A stretch of DNA of 56,441 nt, taken from contig CAMCZU010000004.1 in the NCBI GenBank assembly GCA_945888065.1, forward strand, positions 1 to 56,441, given 5' to 3'. The notes beneath the pieces were generated by a model. That model did no database searches and was not told where the DNA came from. It worked only from the letters and a program-made list of their open reading frames with translations. The stretch comes from Rickettsia typhi. GTDB lineage: Bacteria > Pseudomonadota > Alphaproteobacteria > WRAU01 > Hepatincolaceae. Below, piece by piece: positions 18,674-26,877 of the stretch (positions are counted from its first letter, which is position 1; each line of letters begins with the position of its first letter). A program made the translations under genes and the position numbers.

Positions 18674-19738
18674 GTGTTGTATAAAGTTTTATTAAAAATC
18701 TTAGTTGTTGTTAGTTTATTATTTGTTTATTCTTGTGATGCAAGGAAAAGCAATATTAATAAAAAAATATCTACTTTGCAAAATACACAAAATGAAATTA
18801 AAGCAAATATTGCTATTAATCAAAAAACACAGCTACAATTGCTAAAAAAAATTAACTCTCTATCTGAGTTTTCTGAAAAATCTTCTAATATTTTTGCTAA
18901 TTATTTTTTTTCTCCATATATTTCCCAATATAAAGATTTAATTTTTAATAATAATGAAAAACAATCTCATTTATCAAATAAATCTGTTAGTAATATTATT
19001 TTTCATTTAAGCAATTTGTATGATGGAAATGAACCACAAAATTATGCTTTTATTACTTTGTATGATTCTATTGATTGGGATATTAAAATTTTTAAAGTTT
19101 TTAAAGGTGGTTCTCTTGTATCATTAGTTGAAAAATGTTCTAAGCCAGAGTGTAATACATATTATATTTATATTGAAGGATTGCAAGGTGTTGATAGGCA
19201 GATATTAAAAAAAGAATTTTTGTTAGAATATAAAGGTAGCTTTACTCACAATATTCTGTTGCTAGATGTAGAAACAGTTCCTCATTTTAAAATTATTAAG
19301 CGTATTTCTTATTCTAATTCATTAGTGATTAATAAATGGTTAGATTTGCAAGAGAAAAATAAATTGTTAGATTCTGAGGTGCAGTATTCTAAAATATCTA
19401 ATAAATCTAAAAAATACACATTAAAATATTTAGACTCAGAATCTATGAATATAAGCATTGCAGATTACGATTATGAGTTTGCTAATTCTTATTTGGCTAC
19501 TTATAATGATTCTGTGGAATCTTTGTTAAATTACAATAAACTTCGTATGGAGTTTTTTAAAAGTAATAATGTTTCTCTTTATAACTCTTTAATGAAAGAA
19601 AAAGATTATTATAATTATATGAAAACTTTTAAAGACAATAAGGTTGTAATATATAAATTACAAAAAGAATATGCAATCTTGGTTAAAAATTTAGAAAGTG
19701 TATCTTCTGATATTGAAAAATTAAAAAAATCTTTGTAA
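18674..19738 (+). CDS. Uncharacterised lipoprotein with helical ends
   Basis: I do not recognise this 354-residue protein. It has a lipoprotein signal peptide with lipobox V-Y-S-C (Cys21). A hydrophilic, Gln/Lys/Asn-rich helical stretch (about 28-65) looks like a coiled coil. A middle region (about 105-225) is rich in alternating hydrophobics and probably beta, with a C-x4-C pair (Cys155, Cys160). A long basic helical C-terminus (about 290-354) follows. Helices at both ends around a beta core suggest an envelope scaffold or adaptor. It starts with GTG and has its own strong promoter. It converges on the M16 peptidase gene 21 bases away. Function unknown. Confidence 0.7.
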   Translation: MLYKVLLKILVVVSLLFVYSCDARKSNINKKISTLQNTQNEIKANIAINQKTQLQLLKKINSLSEFSEKSSNIFANYFFSPYISQYKDLIFNNNEKQSHLSNKSVSNIIFHLSNLYDGNEPQNYAFITLYDSIDWDIKIFKVFKGGSLVSLVEKCSKPECNTYYIYIEGLQGVDRQILKKEFLLEYKGSFTHNILLLDVETVPHFKIIKRISYSNSLVINKWLDLQEKNKLLDSEVQYSKISNKSKKYTLKYLDSESMNISIADYDYEFANSYLATYNDSVESLLNYNKLRMEFFKSNNVSLYNSLMKEKDYYNYMKTFKDNKVVIYKLQKEYAILVKNLESVSSDIEKLKKSL

Positions 19739-19750
19739 AAAAAATTTAAT

Positions 19751-19767
19751 AATCATCAATTATGATT
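19751..19767. terminator. Small dyad between convergent genes
   Basis: AATCAT (19751-19756) and ATGATT (19762-19767) form a 6-base stem with a 5-base loop in the 21-base convergent gap, overlapping the M16 gene stop. An A-run on its left would read as a T-run on the minus strand. Weak evidence for a shared terminator. Confidence 0.25.
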
Positions 19768-20995
19768 GCATTATTATTGCGGTTGTATATTTGTTTGTAT
19801 TTAAAAATGTTAAAATGCTTTTAATGTCATCTATTTTGCAGTTATCTATTTTATTAATTAATGTGCTTAAGTTTTTCATTTCATTAAAATTTAATAAGTT
19901 ATTAGCTATTCTTTCACATCTTGAGTAAGTGCTTTCTAAAGACATTAAAATAGAGCTTTTTAACTGATTTTTAGCTTTGTTTAATTCTTTTTCTGTTATA
20001 TCTAATGAAGCCTTATGAATTTCTTGTTGAATTAAAGATACAACAGTATCTATATTAGATTTGTTGCAACCAACTTGCACGGCAAAGCTACCGCATTCTT
20101 TGTAAGAATTTAAAAAACTATCTATTGAATATGCTAAACCTCTTTTTTCTCTTATCTCTGTAAAAAATCTACAAGACATACCACCACCTAAAATAGCATT
20201 AGCAATTGACATTTTATAATAATCATCATTCATATAAGAATATCCATTAACACCATATATTAAATTTGTTTGTTCTATATCTTTTTTTATTAAAGTTTCA
20301 CTTTTAGAATAAAACAAAGGGCTTGAATTTGATATTTGATCTTTGATTAAATTATTTGTAGTGTTAAATTTTTCACTTAAAAGAGATACTCTATCTAATA
20401 CATCTTGTTCATTAAAATTTCCAGATATTACAAAAACTAAATTAGAGGTAGTATAATGTTGTGTAATATGATATAAAAAGTCTTCACTTTTAAAATTTTT
20501 TATATTATGTTCGTTGCCAATAATAGGCATACCCAAAGAGTTATCTTGATAAATTAATTTTTCATATAAATTGTAAGCTAAGTCTTGTGGATTATCAAGA
20601 TACATTTTTATTTCTTCTACAATAACACCTTTTTCTTTTTCTAACTCAGCTTTATCAAAAATTGAGTTTTGTATCATATCAAATAAAATATCAATTGCAA
20701 TAGCTACATCATTTTTTAAAACTTTTGCATAAAAGGTAGTTTTTTCTTTAGAAGTCCAAGCATTTAAATAACCGCCTTTGCTTTCAATTTCTTCAGAAAT
20801 TTCAAACGCAGTGCGAGTTTTAGTCCCTTTAAATACCATATGTTCTAAAAAATGGGAGATACCATTGTTTTTTTTATTTTCTGCTTTTGAACCTACATTA
20901 GACCACAAGCTTACAGTAGCCGAGTTAACATGTGGTATATAATCAAGGGCAATTCTAAATTTATTTGGTAAAGTAATAATTTTGGGGTTAAGCAT
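19760..20995 (-). CDS. M16 family zinc peptidase (MPP-like)
   Basis: This 411-residue protein belongs to the pitrilysin/mitochondrial processing peptidase family. The inverted zinc motif H-F-L-E-H is at 48-52, and the later glutamate ligand lies in the I-V-E-E-I-K-M region. The C-terminal half has the family's G-x-G-M-S-C-R-F-F-T-E-I-R-E-K-R-G-L-A-Y-S segment. Bacterial members of this type are the closest relatives of mitochondrial MPP beta and are usual in alphaproteobacteria. No signal peptide is seen, so it is probably cytoplasmic. It is divergent from the methyltransferase gene across a region holding a perfect 12-base inverted repeat. Confidence 0.93.
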   Translation of the reverse strand: MLNPKIITLPNKFRIALDYIPHVNSATVSLWSNVGSKAENKKNNGISHFLEHMVFKGTKTRTAFEISEEIESKGGYLNAWTSKEKTTFYAKVLKNDVAIAIDILFDMIQNSIFDKAELEKEKGVIVEEIKMYLDNPQDLAYNLYEKLIYQDNSLGMPIIGNEHNIKNFKSEDFLYHITQHYTTSNLVFVISGNFNEQDVLDRVSLLSEKFNTTNNLIKDQISNSSPLFYSKSETLIKKDIEQTNLIYGVNGYSYMNDDYYKMSIANAILGGGMSCRFFTEIREKRGLAYSIDSFLNSYKECGSFAVQVGCNKSNIDTVVSLIQQEIHKASLDITEKELNKAKNQLKSSILMSLESTYSRCERIANNLLNFNEMKNLSTLINKIDNCKIDDIKSILTFLNTNKYTTAIIMQS

Positions 20996-20997
20996 TT

Positions 20998-21046
20998 TTT
21001 TCTATTATTAATAATTAATCATTCTATAATTAACAATAATAGAAAA
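20998..21046. repeat. Perfect 12-base inverted repeat in a divergent promoter region
   Basis: TTTTCTATTATT (20998-21009) and AATAATAGAAAA (21035-21046) are exact reverse complements with a 25-base spacer. They lie between two divergent genes, the left arm ending two bases from the M16 start codon. It could be a two-sided operator or a leader hairpin. Confidence 0.6.
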
Positions 21047-21079
21047 GTAGATAAAAATAAACATATAAATAAAATTATT

Positions 21080-22327
21080 ATGATGCAATTAACAATAGAA
21101 AAGTTAGATAAAGATTTAGATGGTATTGTTTATAAGGATAATATAGCTATTAAAGTTCCTTTTTGCAAAGTAGGTGATATTGTTGATATTTTAGACATTG
21201 ATTATACTAATAAAACTCCTGTAGCTACGAAATTTAATTTAAATAAAGATTCTCATCAAAGCCCCTTGTGTGAATATTTTTATAAATGTGGGGGATGTAA
21301 ATTACAGCATTTTAGCAAACAAGAATATACTGAAATTAAATTACAACTAGTAAAAGATAGCTTTAAAAAAGCTAATTTTACTTATAAAATAAATAACAAT
21401 AATTTTTATAATCATTTAGATGAACCTAAGCATCATAGAAGAAGAGTAGAATTTAGTGTTGATAAGTCTATTGTAGGATTTAAAGGTTATAAAACAAATC
21501 AAGTAATACAAATTAAATCTTGCCCTTTGCTAACAAATAAATTAAATCTTGCTTTAGATGAGTTTAGCAATATTGTAAATAAATATAATAATGTTTTGCA
21601 AATTATATCTATTCATTTAACTCAAATTGATGATTATATAGATGTATTACTTGTGTCTTGTAAAAAAAATGATTTAAATGTTGTTAAACTTTTACAACAA
21701 ATATTTCAAATTTCATATATTGCAAGGATTTATTGGAAATATAAAAACTTAATTGAACCAATTGTTGTAAAACATAATTTACAATTAAGTTATGGATCTT
21801 ATAAAGTCAATTATCATATTAATACTTTTTTACAAGCAGAAGAGTTTGGTGAAAAGCTTATAGTTAATTTTATATTAAAATACTTATTTAATAGTGAAAA
21901 AATATTAGATTTATTTTGTGGTTATGGTGGATATTCACTATCTTTGCTTAGTTCAAAAACTAAATTAATTAAGTGCATAGATATTGAATCTAAAGCTATT
22001 GAAAGTCTTAGTAAGATTAACAATAAAATTATTAATGCTTGTGTTCAGGATCTTTTTAAAAAACCAATTTTGGCTGAAGACATCAATGATTATGATGCTA
22101 TTATTATTAATCCTCCACGAAGTGGTGCTTTTTTACAAATTCAGGAGATTGCAAAAAGTAAAATTAAAAAAATAGCAATGGTTTATTGTTCTTTAACTTC
22201 TTTAACAAGAGATTTAACATATTTATTACAAAATAATGATAAATATTATATTGTAGATATTATATTTGTAGATCAATTTGTTTTTACTCACCATTTAGAA
22301 ATAATTGTCATTGTAGAAAAATCGTAG
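21080..22327 (+). CDS. RNA m5U methyltransferase (RlmD/TrmA family)
   Basis: This 415-residue SAM-dependent enzyme methylates C5 of uridine in rRNA or tRNA. It has an N-terminal TRAM-like segment and a four-cysteine iron-sulfur site (C64, C70, C73, C148), as in RlmD. A SAM-binding motif L-D-L-F-C-G-Y-G-G begins near 277, with N-P-P-R-S-G at 344-349. Cys370 (V-Y-C-S) is in the position of the catalytic cysteine. The family's F-x-Q-x-N motif is altered to F-L-Q-A-E. The iron-sulfur site favours RlmD over TrmA, but the exact target cannot be read from sequence. Ends in TAG. Confidence 0.88.
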   Translation: MMQLTIEKLDKDLDGIVYKDNIAIKVPFCKVGDIVDILDIDYTNKTPVATKFNLNKDSHQSPLCEYFYKCGGCKLQHFSKQEYTEIKLQLVKDSFKKANFTYKINNNNFYNHLDEPKHHRRRVEFSVDKSIVGFKGYKTNQVIQIKSCPLLTNKLNLALDEFSNIVNKYNNVLQIISIHLTQIDDYIDVLLVSCKKNDLNVVKLLQQIFQISYIARIYWKYKNLIEPIVVKHNLQLSYGSYKVNYHINTFLQAEEFGEKLIVNFILKYLFNSEKILDLFCGYGGYSLSLLSSKTKLIKCIDIESKAIESLSKINNKIINACVQDLFKKPILAEDINDYDAIIINPPRSGAFLQIQEIAKSKIKKIAMVYCSLTSLTRDLTYLLQNNDKYYIVDIIFVDQFVFTHHLEIIVIVEKS

Positions 22328-22347
22328 TTCTTATAAGTATAAACTAA

Positions 22348-22376
22348 TTGTTAAGTTATATTTTTTATGATACAAT
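22348..22376 (+). promoter_or_regulatory. Possible promoter of the M23 peptidase gene
   Basis: TTGTTA (22348-22353), 17 bases, TACAAT (22371-22376), about 50 bases before the start at 22426. The boxes match 4 and 5 of 6 consensus bases, in sequence where such matches arise easily. Confidence 0.35.
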
Positions 22377-22425
22377 AAATTTCTTTAGTTGTATTAAAAA
22401 GTAAAATAGTAGTTGTTTATATTAT

Positions 22426-24582
22426 ATGATTTCTTTAATTGTTAATATTGTATATTTTATATATATTTTTTTAAAATCTTTAATAATTTGGAATATTAAA
22501 TTAGTAGCAATAATTTTTATAGCTTTGTATCAAATAGTTTTGAAGATTTTAAAAATTATTTACAAAATAGCTATATTTATTGCTTTAAGTTTATGGAAGA
22601 TATTTTATAAAATATTTTTATGCATTAAATATTTTAGTATTCTAATTATTAGAATTCTATATTTAATTATTGTATTTATTTTTAATTGTTTAATTTTTTT
22701 GTATCAATCGTTATTGTTTTGTTATCAAGTTATTATTTTTATAGGACAAAGTATATATATTTTTATAATAAGTAGTTTTGTTAGATTGTATAGATTTATA
22801 TTTTATATATCTTCAAAGCCTATTCCTAAAGTTAAATTAACTTTAAAATTAAATATAAAAGTAAAAAAAATTAAGTTTGTAAAATTTAAATTAAAATTTT
22901 TACCAGAAAAAAATTTCAATTTAAACATAATAGATAAACTTATTGTTAAAATTAAATATATTCAAAATAAATTTGTTTTATATATCAATATGGTTAGAAA
23001 TAACCTTAATATTGTTTATTATAGTATATTGGGAAATTATAAATTATTTGTAATTTATATTAAAAATATTTTAAAAAAAATACAAACAAAAGGTTTTATT
23101 GTAATATCTATACAATCTTTGTGCCGATATTTATATAAATTGTTTTTTAGTATTATACGTTTTTATTATAAATTTGTAATTAGTATGATAAGTTTTTTTA
23201 TATATGATGTTTTACAAATTAAAACTTTTTATAGGTATTTGAAAAAAAATATATTTATTAGTGTATCTATATTTTTAATTATTTTTGTTAATATGTATGG
23301 GGTGTTATTTTTTTATTATAATAAAAATTTATTCATAGAGCAAAACATTAAGTGGCAAAGCCGAGCATCTTTTATTCCAATATCTTCAGTTATACTATTA
23401 TTATGGGATAATATATTATTTAAATCTATTAGATATAGCAATCTTGAAATAGAGATATTTGAAGGTGAGAGTATGTTTAAAATTTTAGAAGATAATCATA
23501 TTGATTCTGCAAATGCAAAACTTGTAATGTCAAAAATTGCTAAATACTTTAATTTAAAAAATATTAAAAAAGGTTGGGTAATTAATACTGTAATAGTTTC
23601 TTATGGAAATCTCCCTGGTAAAATACAAAGAATGTCTTTACCAATTAGTAATCAATATGATTTGATTATAGAAAGTGATAGCAATAATGAATATACAGCT
23701 TTTAAGCAACAAAAAAAGCTTACTCGCTATATTTTAAGAAGAAGAATTTTAATTCAAGATAATTTTTATAAATCAGCAAATAAGGTTGGAGTATCTGATG
23801 CAGTAATAGAAGAAGTATACAAAGTGTTATCTTGGGATGTTGATTTTCAAAGGGAAATTAGAGAGGGAGATGTTTTGGAAGTTGTTTATGAATGTTTATA
23901 TAATCAATTAAACGAATTAACCTCTTGTGATAACTTACTTTATGCTTCTTTAAATGGATCTCAAAAGTCAATTTCTTTATATAAATATAATAATACATAT
24001 TATCATTCAGATGGTAGCAGTGCCTCTAAAACTTTAATTAAAACTCCAATTAATGGTGCAAGGTTAAATTCTAATTATGGTTTTAGAAATCATCCTATTT
24101 TAGGTTATGTTTTGCTTCACAAGGGGATTGATTTTGCAGCCCGACCTGGAACACCTATTTTAGCTAGTGGAGATGGAGTTGTAGAAAAAATGTATTATTC
24201 TAATACTTATGGTAATTATATAAGAATTAAGCATAATCAATACTTATCTTCAGCTTATGCTCATCTTCAAAAATTTTATTCTAAATTAAAACAAGGTGAT
24301 AGGGTAAATCAAGGAGATACAATAGGTTATGTAGGATCAACAGGGCGTGCTACTGGACCTCATTTGCATTATGAAGTTCTCATTAATCGTAAACAGGTAA
24401 ATCCTTCTACAATGAAAATGCCTTCTAATCAAAAATTAATAAATGAAGAATTAGACACATTTGATAAATACAAGGAAGTGTTAGATTCTACAATCATTAG
24501 AATACCAACAAGAGGAAAAATAATATCGCCTATTTATAACCCATCTGATTCTTTAATAGAACAAGAAACAAGCAAGAGTTAG
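22426..24582 (+). CDS. M23 murein endopeptidase with giant hydrophobic/cationic N-terminus
   Basis: The C-terminal part is a complete M23 (LytM-type) zinc peptidase that cleaves peptidoglycan cross-links: H565/D569 (H-K-G-I-D-F), H613 (Y-A-H-L) and H646/H648 (H-L-H-Y-E). Residues 343-393 resemble the LysM/OapA-like domain that precedes M23 in periplasmic endopeptidases. An ordinary membrane anchor lies at about 274-298. What is odd is residues 1-270. The first 130 are almost continuous Ile/Phe/Leu/Tyr interrupted by single Lys residues. Residues 131-160 alternate Lys with hydrophobics, and there is not a single Asp or Glu before residue 161. Typical relatives start near the later anchor. An internal start is possible but would leave a long unexplained open frame. 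Its tail overlaps yqgE by 4 bases. Confidence 0.9.
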   Translation: MISLIVNIVYFIYIFLKSLIIWNIKLVAIIFIALYQIVLKILKIIYKIAIFIALSLWKIFYKIFLCIKYFSILIIRILYLIIVFIFNCLIFLYQSLLFCYQVIIFIGQSIYIFIISSFVRLYRFIFYISSKPIPKVKLTLKLNIKVKKIKFVKFKLKFLPEKNFNLNIIDKLIVKIKYIQNKFVLYINMVRNNLNIVYYSILGNYKLFVIYIKNILKKIQTKGFIVISIQSLCRYLYKLFFSIIRFYYKFVISMISFFIYDVLQIKTFYRYLKKNIFISVSIFLIIFVNMYGVLFFYYNKNLFIEQNIKWQSRASFIPISSVILLLWDNILFKSIRYSNLEIEIFEGESMFKILEDNHIDSANAKLVMSKIAKYFNLKNIKKGWVINTVIVSYGNLPGKIQRMSLPISNQYDLIIESDSNNEYTAFKQQKKLTRYILRRRILIQDNFYKSANKVGVSDAVIEEVYKVLSWDVDFQREIREGDVLEVVYECLYNQLNELTSCDNLLYASLNGSQKSISLYKYNNTYYHSDGSSASKTLIKTPINGARLNSNYGFRNHPILGYVLLHKGIDFAARPGTPILASGDGVVEKMYYSNTYGNYIRIKHNQYLSSAYAHLQKFYSKLKQGDRVNQGDTIGYVGSTGRATGPHLHYEVLINRKQVNPSTMKMPSNQKLINEELDTFDKYKEVLDSTIIRIPTRGKIISPIYNPSDSLIEQETSKS

Positions 24583-25187
24583 TTATTAGTATTATTTTTA
24601 TTAGCTATAAACATAGCAGGATTAGTATTTGTAATCCCTAAATCTTTTAAAAGTTGATCATAAAGTTGATAAGGAGGGTTTTGAAATAAATATTTAGAAT
24701 CAAACGGATAAATTATCCAACTATTGTCATTTATTTCTTGTCTTAATTGATTTTTTTCCCAAGTAGCACAACCAATTGCAATTAAAGAGTTTTTTGGTCC
24801 TTGATTATTGCTTAAATCTAATATTGTTTGGGGCTGATTTGTCATAGAAATAGTATCTAACACCGGAGTGGTTTGGTTTATTTTATAATCGTTGCTATGA
24901 ATAATAAATAAATTATTAGAATTAACTGGTCCTCCTAAAGAAATATTTACAATACAATCACCTAAATTAATATCTGCAATATTTAGATTTTGATTAATAC
25001 TTTTAGCTATGTGTGTAAATGTATGTGCAGAAGGTTTGTTGATTACCACTCCCATACTTCCAGTTTCATTATCTGTAGCTATAAAAATGACAGATCTAAA
25101 AAATCTATTATCTCCAATAGCAGGAGATGATATTAAAAATTTACCTTTTAGTGAATCATTTGAAATATTTATTAACTTAGATGACAT
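24579..25187 (-). CDS. YqgE/AlgH family protein
   Basis: This 202-residue protein belongs to the YqgE/AlgH (UPF0301) family. Diagnostic stretches are G-K-F-L-I-S-S-P near the N-terminus, R-S-V-I-F-I-A, G-S-M-G-V-V-I-N-K-P and G-G-P-V. Later stretches are A-I-G-C-A-T-W, matching the family's G-Y-A-G-W, and W-I-I-Y-P-F-D. The biochemical role of the family is not settled. In many proteobacteria the gene neighbours ruvX, but here it is far from ruvX and lies convergent with the M23 gene, the two tails sharing 4 bases. Confidence 0.93.
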   Translation of the reverse strand: MSSKLINISNDSLKGKFLISSPAIGDNRFFRSVIFIATDNETGSMGVVINKPSAHTFTHIAKSINQNLNIADINLGDCIVNISLGGPVNSNNLFIIHSNDYKINQTTPVLDTISMTNQPQTILDLSNNQGPKNSLIAIGCATWEKNQLRQEINDNSWIIYPFDSKYLFQNPPYQLYDQLLKDLGITNTNPAMFIANKNNTNN

Positions 25188-25237
25188 AGCTAGTTCTTAC
25201 CTTTAAATTATAATAATAGTATTTGGTTATTATATAG

Positions 25238-25726
25238 TTAATCTGATAATAAATGCAAATATTCATTTAATTGAGGCATTTTTGTATCCATTGCTTTGTT
25301 GCATAAATAATCTGCTAATTCGTTTTCTTTATCTCCTGAATGACCCTTGACCCATACAAAGCTTACATTGTGTTGTGAGATTAAATTATCTAGTTCTAAC
25401 CATAATTTTTTGTTTTTAATAGGCTGTTTATGAGAGCTTTTCCAATTGTTTAATTTCCATTTTTTTATCCATAATGTAATACCATTTTTTACATACTGAC
25501 TATCTAGCATAATTTGTAAATTACAATGCTTTTTAAGTTGTTTAATTGCAACAATTAATGCTAATAATTCCATTTGATTATTAGTAGTGTGTTGAATATA
25601 TCCATTAATTTCTTTTACTGCTTCTTTGTATTTCATAACAATTCCAATACCACCTTCTCCAGGATTGTTTCTGCATCCTCCATCTGTCCATATTTGAACT
25701 ATCTTATTATTTAAAATTGTCATCAT
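25238..25726 (-). CDS. rnhA: Ribonuclease HI
   Basis: RNase HI removes RNA from RNA-DNA hybrids. The acidic active site is complete: D15 (T-D-G-G), E53 (M-E-L-L-A), D75 (L-D-S-Q-Y-V) and D139 (E-L-A-D), with His129 in K-G-H-S-G. The basic handle W-I-K-K-W-K is present. Its 162 residues are normal. The start may be either of two consecutive ATG codons (25726 or 25723). It is divergent from a lipoprotein gene. Confidence 0.96.
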   Translation of the reverse strand: MMTILNNKIVQIWTDGGCRNNPGEGGIGIVMKYKEAVKEINGYIQHTTNNQMELLALIVAIKQLKKHCNLQIMLDSQYVKNGITLWIKKWKLNNWKSSHKQPIKNKKLWLELDNLISQHNVSFVWVKGHSGDKENELADYLCNKAMDTKMPQLNEYLHLLSD

Positions 25727-25739
25727 TATAATTTTTTGG

Positions 25740-25764
25740 TATACTAGGTTTATTATTTAGTATA
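25740..25764. repeat. Small inverted repeat over a promoter
   Basis: TATACTA (25740-25746) and TAGTATA (25758-25764) form a perfect 7-base dyad with an 11-base spacer between rnhA and the divergent lipoprotein gene. The right arm overlaps a perfect TATAAT (25761-25766) that would serve the lipoprotein gene. Confidence 0.4.
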
Positions 25765-25789
25765 ATACAATATAATTTAGCATTTTTGA

Positions 25790-26368
25790 ATGAAAAAATA
25801 TTTATTAATACCTTTTTTAATTTTTTTATTATCTTGTAGTGGTAAAAAAATATTAACAAAAGCTGAATACAAAATTATTAAAGAAGAGGAGTTAATATCT
25901 TGTATAAAACCTAATTCTATTGATAAAATTAATAAAGTGTTTGTTTATGATGAAAAAGGAAAATTAGGTTATACTATTGAGATTAATGGTGCACAAGGTG
26001 ATTGCACATGGCATAGAGATAAATTGCTTTTTAAGGACGGATCCCCTATGGATCAAGTAAATGCTATTGTTAATAATTTTGTAGTAAAAATTTATTTTGA
26101 AACGAGATTTGCAGTAACATTTAAAGTAAATAAAATAGCAGATATTAAATTATCATCTAAGTTAATAAAAATACCTTATTTTGTAGCTTTAGTGCAAAAT
26201 AATAATATAATAACTAAAATGAATGATGTTGTAGAAATTGATTTAACTAAACCAGACAATATTCTTCGCTATGGCAAAAGAAATATTTTTAAATATGAAT
26301 TTAATATGCAAGATTTTAAAAATGTTGAAATTGTAAGTGGAATTTATTTTAAAAATAAACATAAATAA
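25790..26368 (+). CDS. Small lipoprotein of unknown function
   Basis: A 192-residue protein with a lipoprotein signal peptide and lipobox L-L-S-C (Cys16). After the lipidation site it has a second Cys in I-S-C-I-K-P and a third in G-D-C-T-W, which could form a disulfide in the periplasm. Alternating hydrophobic strands follow. Its outline recalls a family of small alphaproteobacterial lipoproteins with a conserved C-P near the start and a later C, but I cannot confirm membership. A TATAAT at 25761-25766 precedes it. It is read in the same direction as the deaminase gene 29 bases downstream. Confidence 0.7.
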   Translation: MKKYLLIPFLIFLLSCSGKKILTKAEYKIIKEEELISCIKPNSIDKINKVFVYDEKGKLGYTIEINGAQGDCTWHRDKLLFKDGSPMDQVNAIVNNFVVKIYFETRFAVTFKVNKIADIKLSSKLIKIPYFVALVQNNNIITKMNDVVEIDLTKPDNILRYGKRNIFKYEFNMQDFKNVEIVSGIYFKNKHK

Positions 26369-26397
26369 ACTCATTGTAATTAGGATTTTTTATAATA

Positions 26398-26868
26398 ATG
26401 TTAAATAGGCCAAATTGGGATAATTATTTTATTTCTATTGTGGATGCTGTGTCAGAAAGAGCAACTTGCAATAGAGGCAAATGTGGATGTGTAATTACTA
26501 AAAATAATAGAATTTTATCAACAGGCTATGTTGGTGCTCCAGCAGGTATGGAAGATTGCTATGAAGTAGGGCATTTATTGAGTGAAGTAAAAGATGATAA
26601 GGGCAATATAAAAGAACATTGCACAAGAACAATTCACGCAGAGGCTAATGCAATTTTTTATGCTGGTCGTTATGGTGTATCTCTTGATGGTGCTACAATT
26701 TATAGCACAATGTTTCCCTGTTTAAATTGTGCTTATGCTATTTCATCGGTGGGTATAAAAAAAGTTGTAGCAAAAAATGAATACCAAGCATCTGAAGAAT
26801 CTAAAAAAATTTTTAAAAAATTGAGAATAGAATTTTCTATATTAAATAATAATTTATTAACTTATTAA
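26398..26868 (+). CDS. dCMP deaminase-like zinc enzyme
   Basis: A 156-residue cytidine/deoxycytidylate deaminase-family protein. Zinc ligands and catalytic residue are H80-A-E82 and P-C108-x2-C111, and the N-terminal W-D-x-Y-F segment with R-A-T-C is typical of dCMP deaminase and ComEB. The likely role is converting dCMP to dUMP for thymidylate synthesis. It has additional cysteines (C24, C29, C31, C54, C75), as in ComE protein 2 relatives. It lies 9 bases before the U32 gene, so the two are probably cotranscribed. Confidence 0.9.
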   Translation: MLNRPNWDNYFISIVDAVSERATCNRGKCGCVITKNNRILSTGYVGAPAGMEDCYEVGHLLSEVKDDKGNIKEHCTRTIHAEANAIFYAGRYGVSLDGATIYSTMFPCLNCAYAISSVGIKKVVAKNEYQASEESKKIFKKLRIEFSILNNNLLTY

Positions 26869-26877
26869 GGTTTTTTA

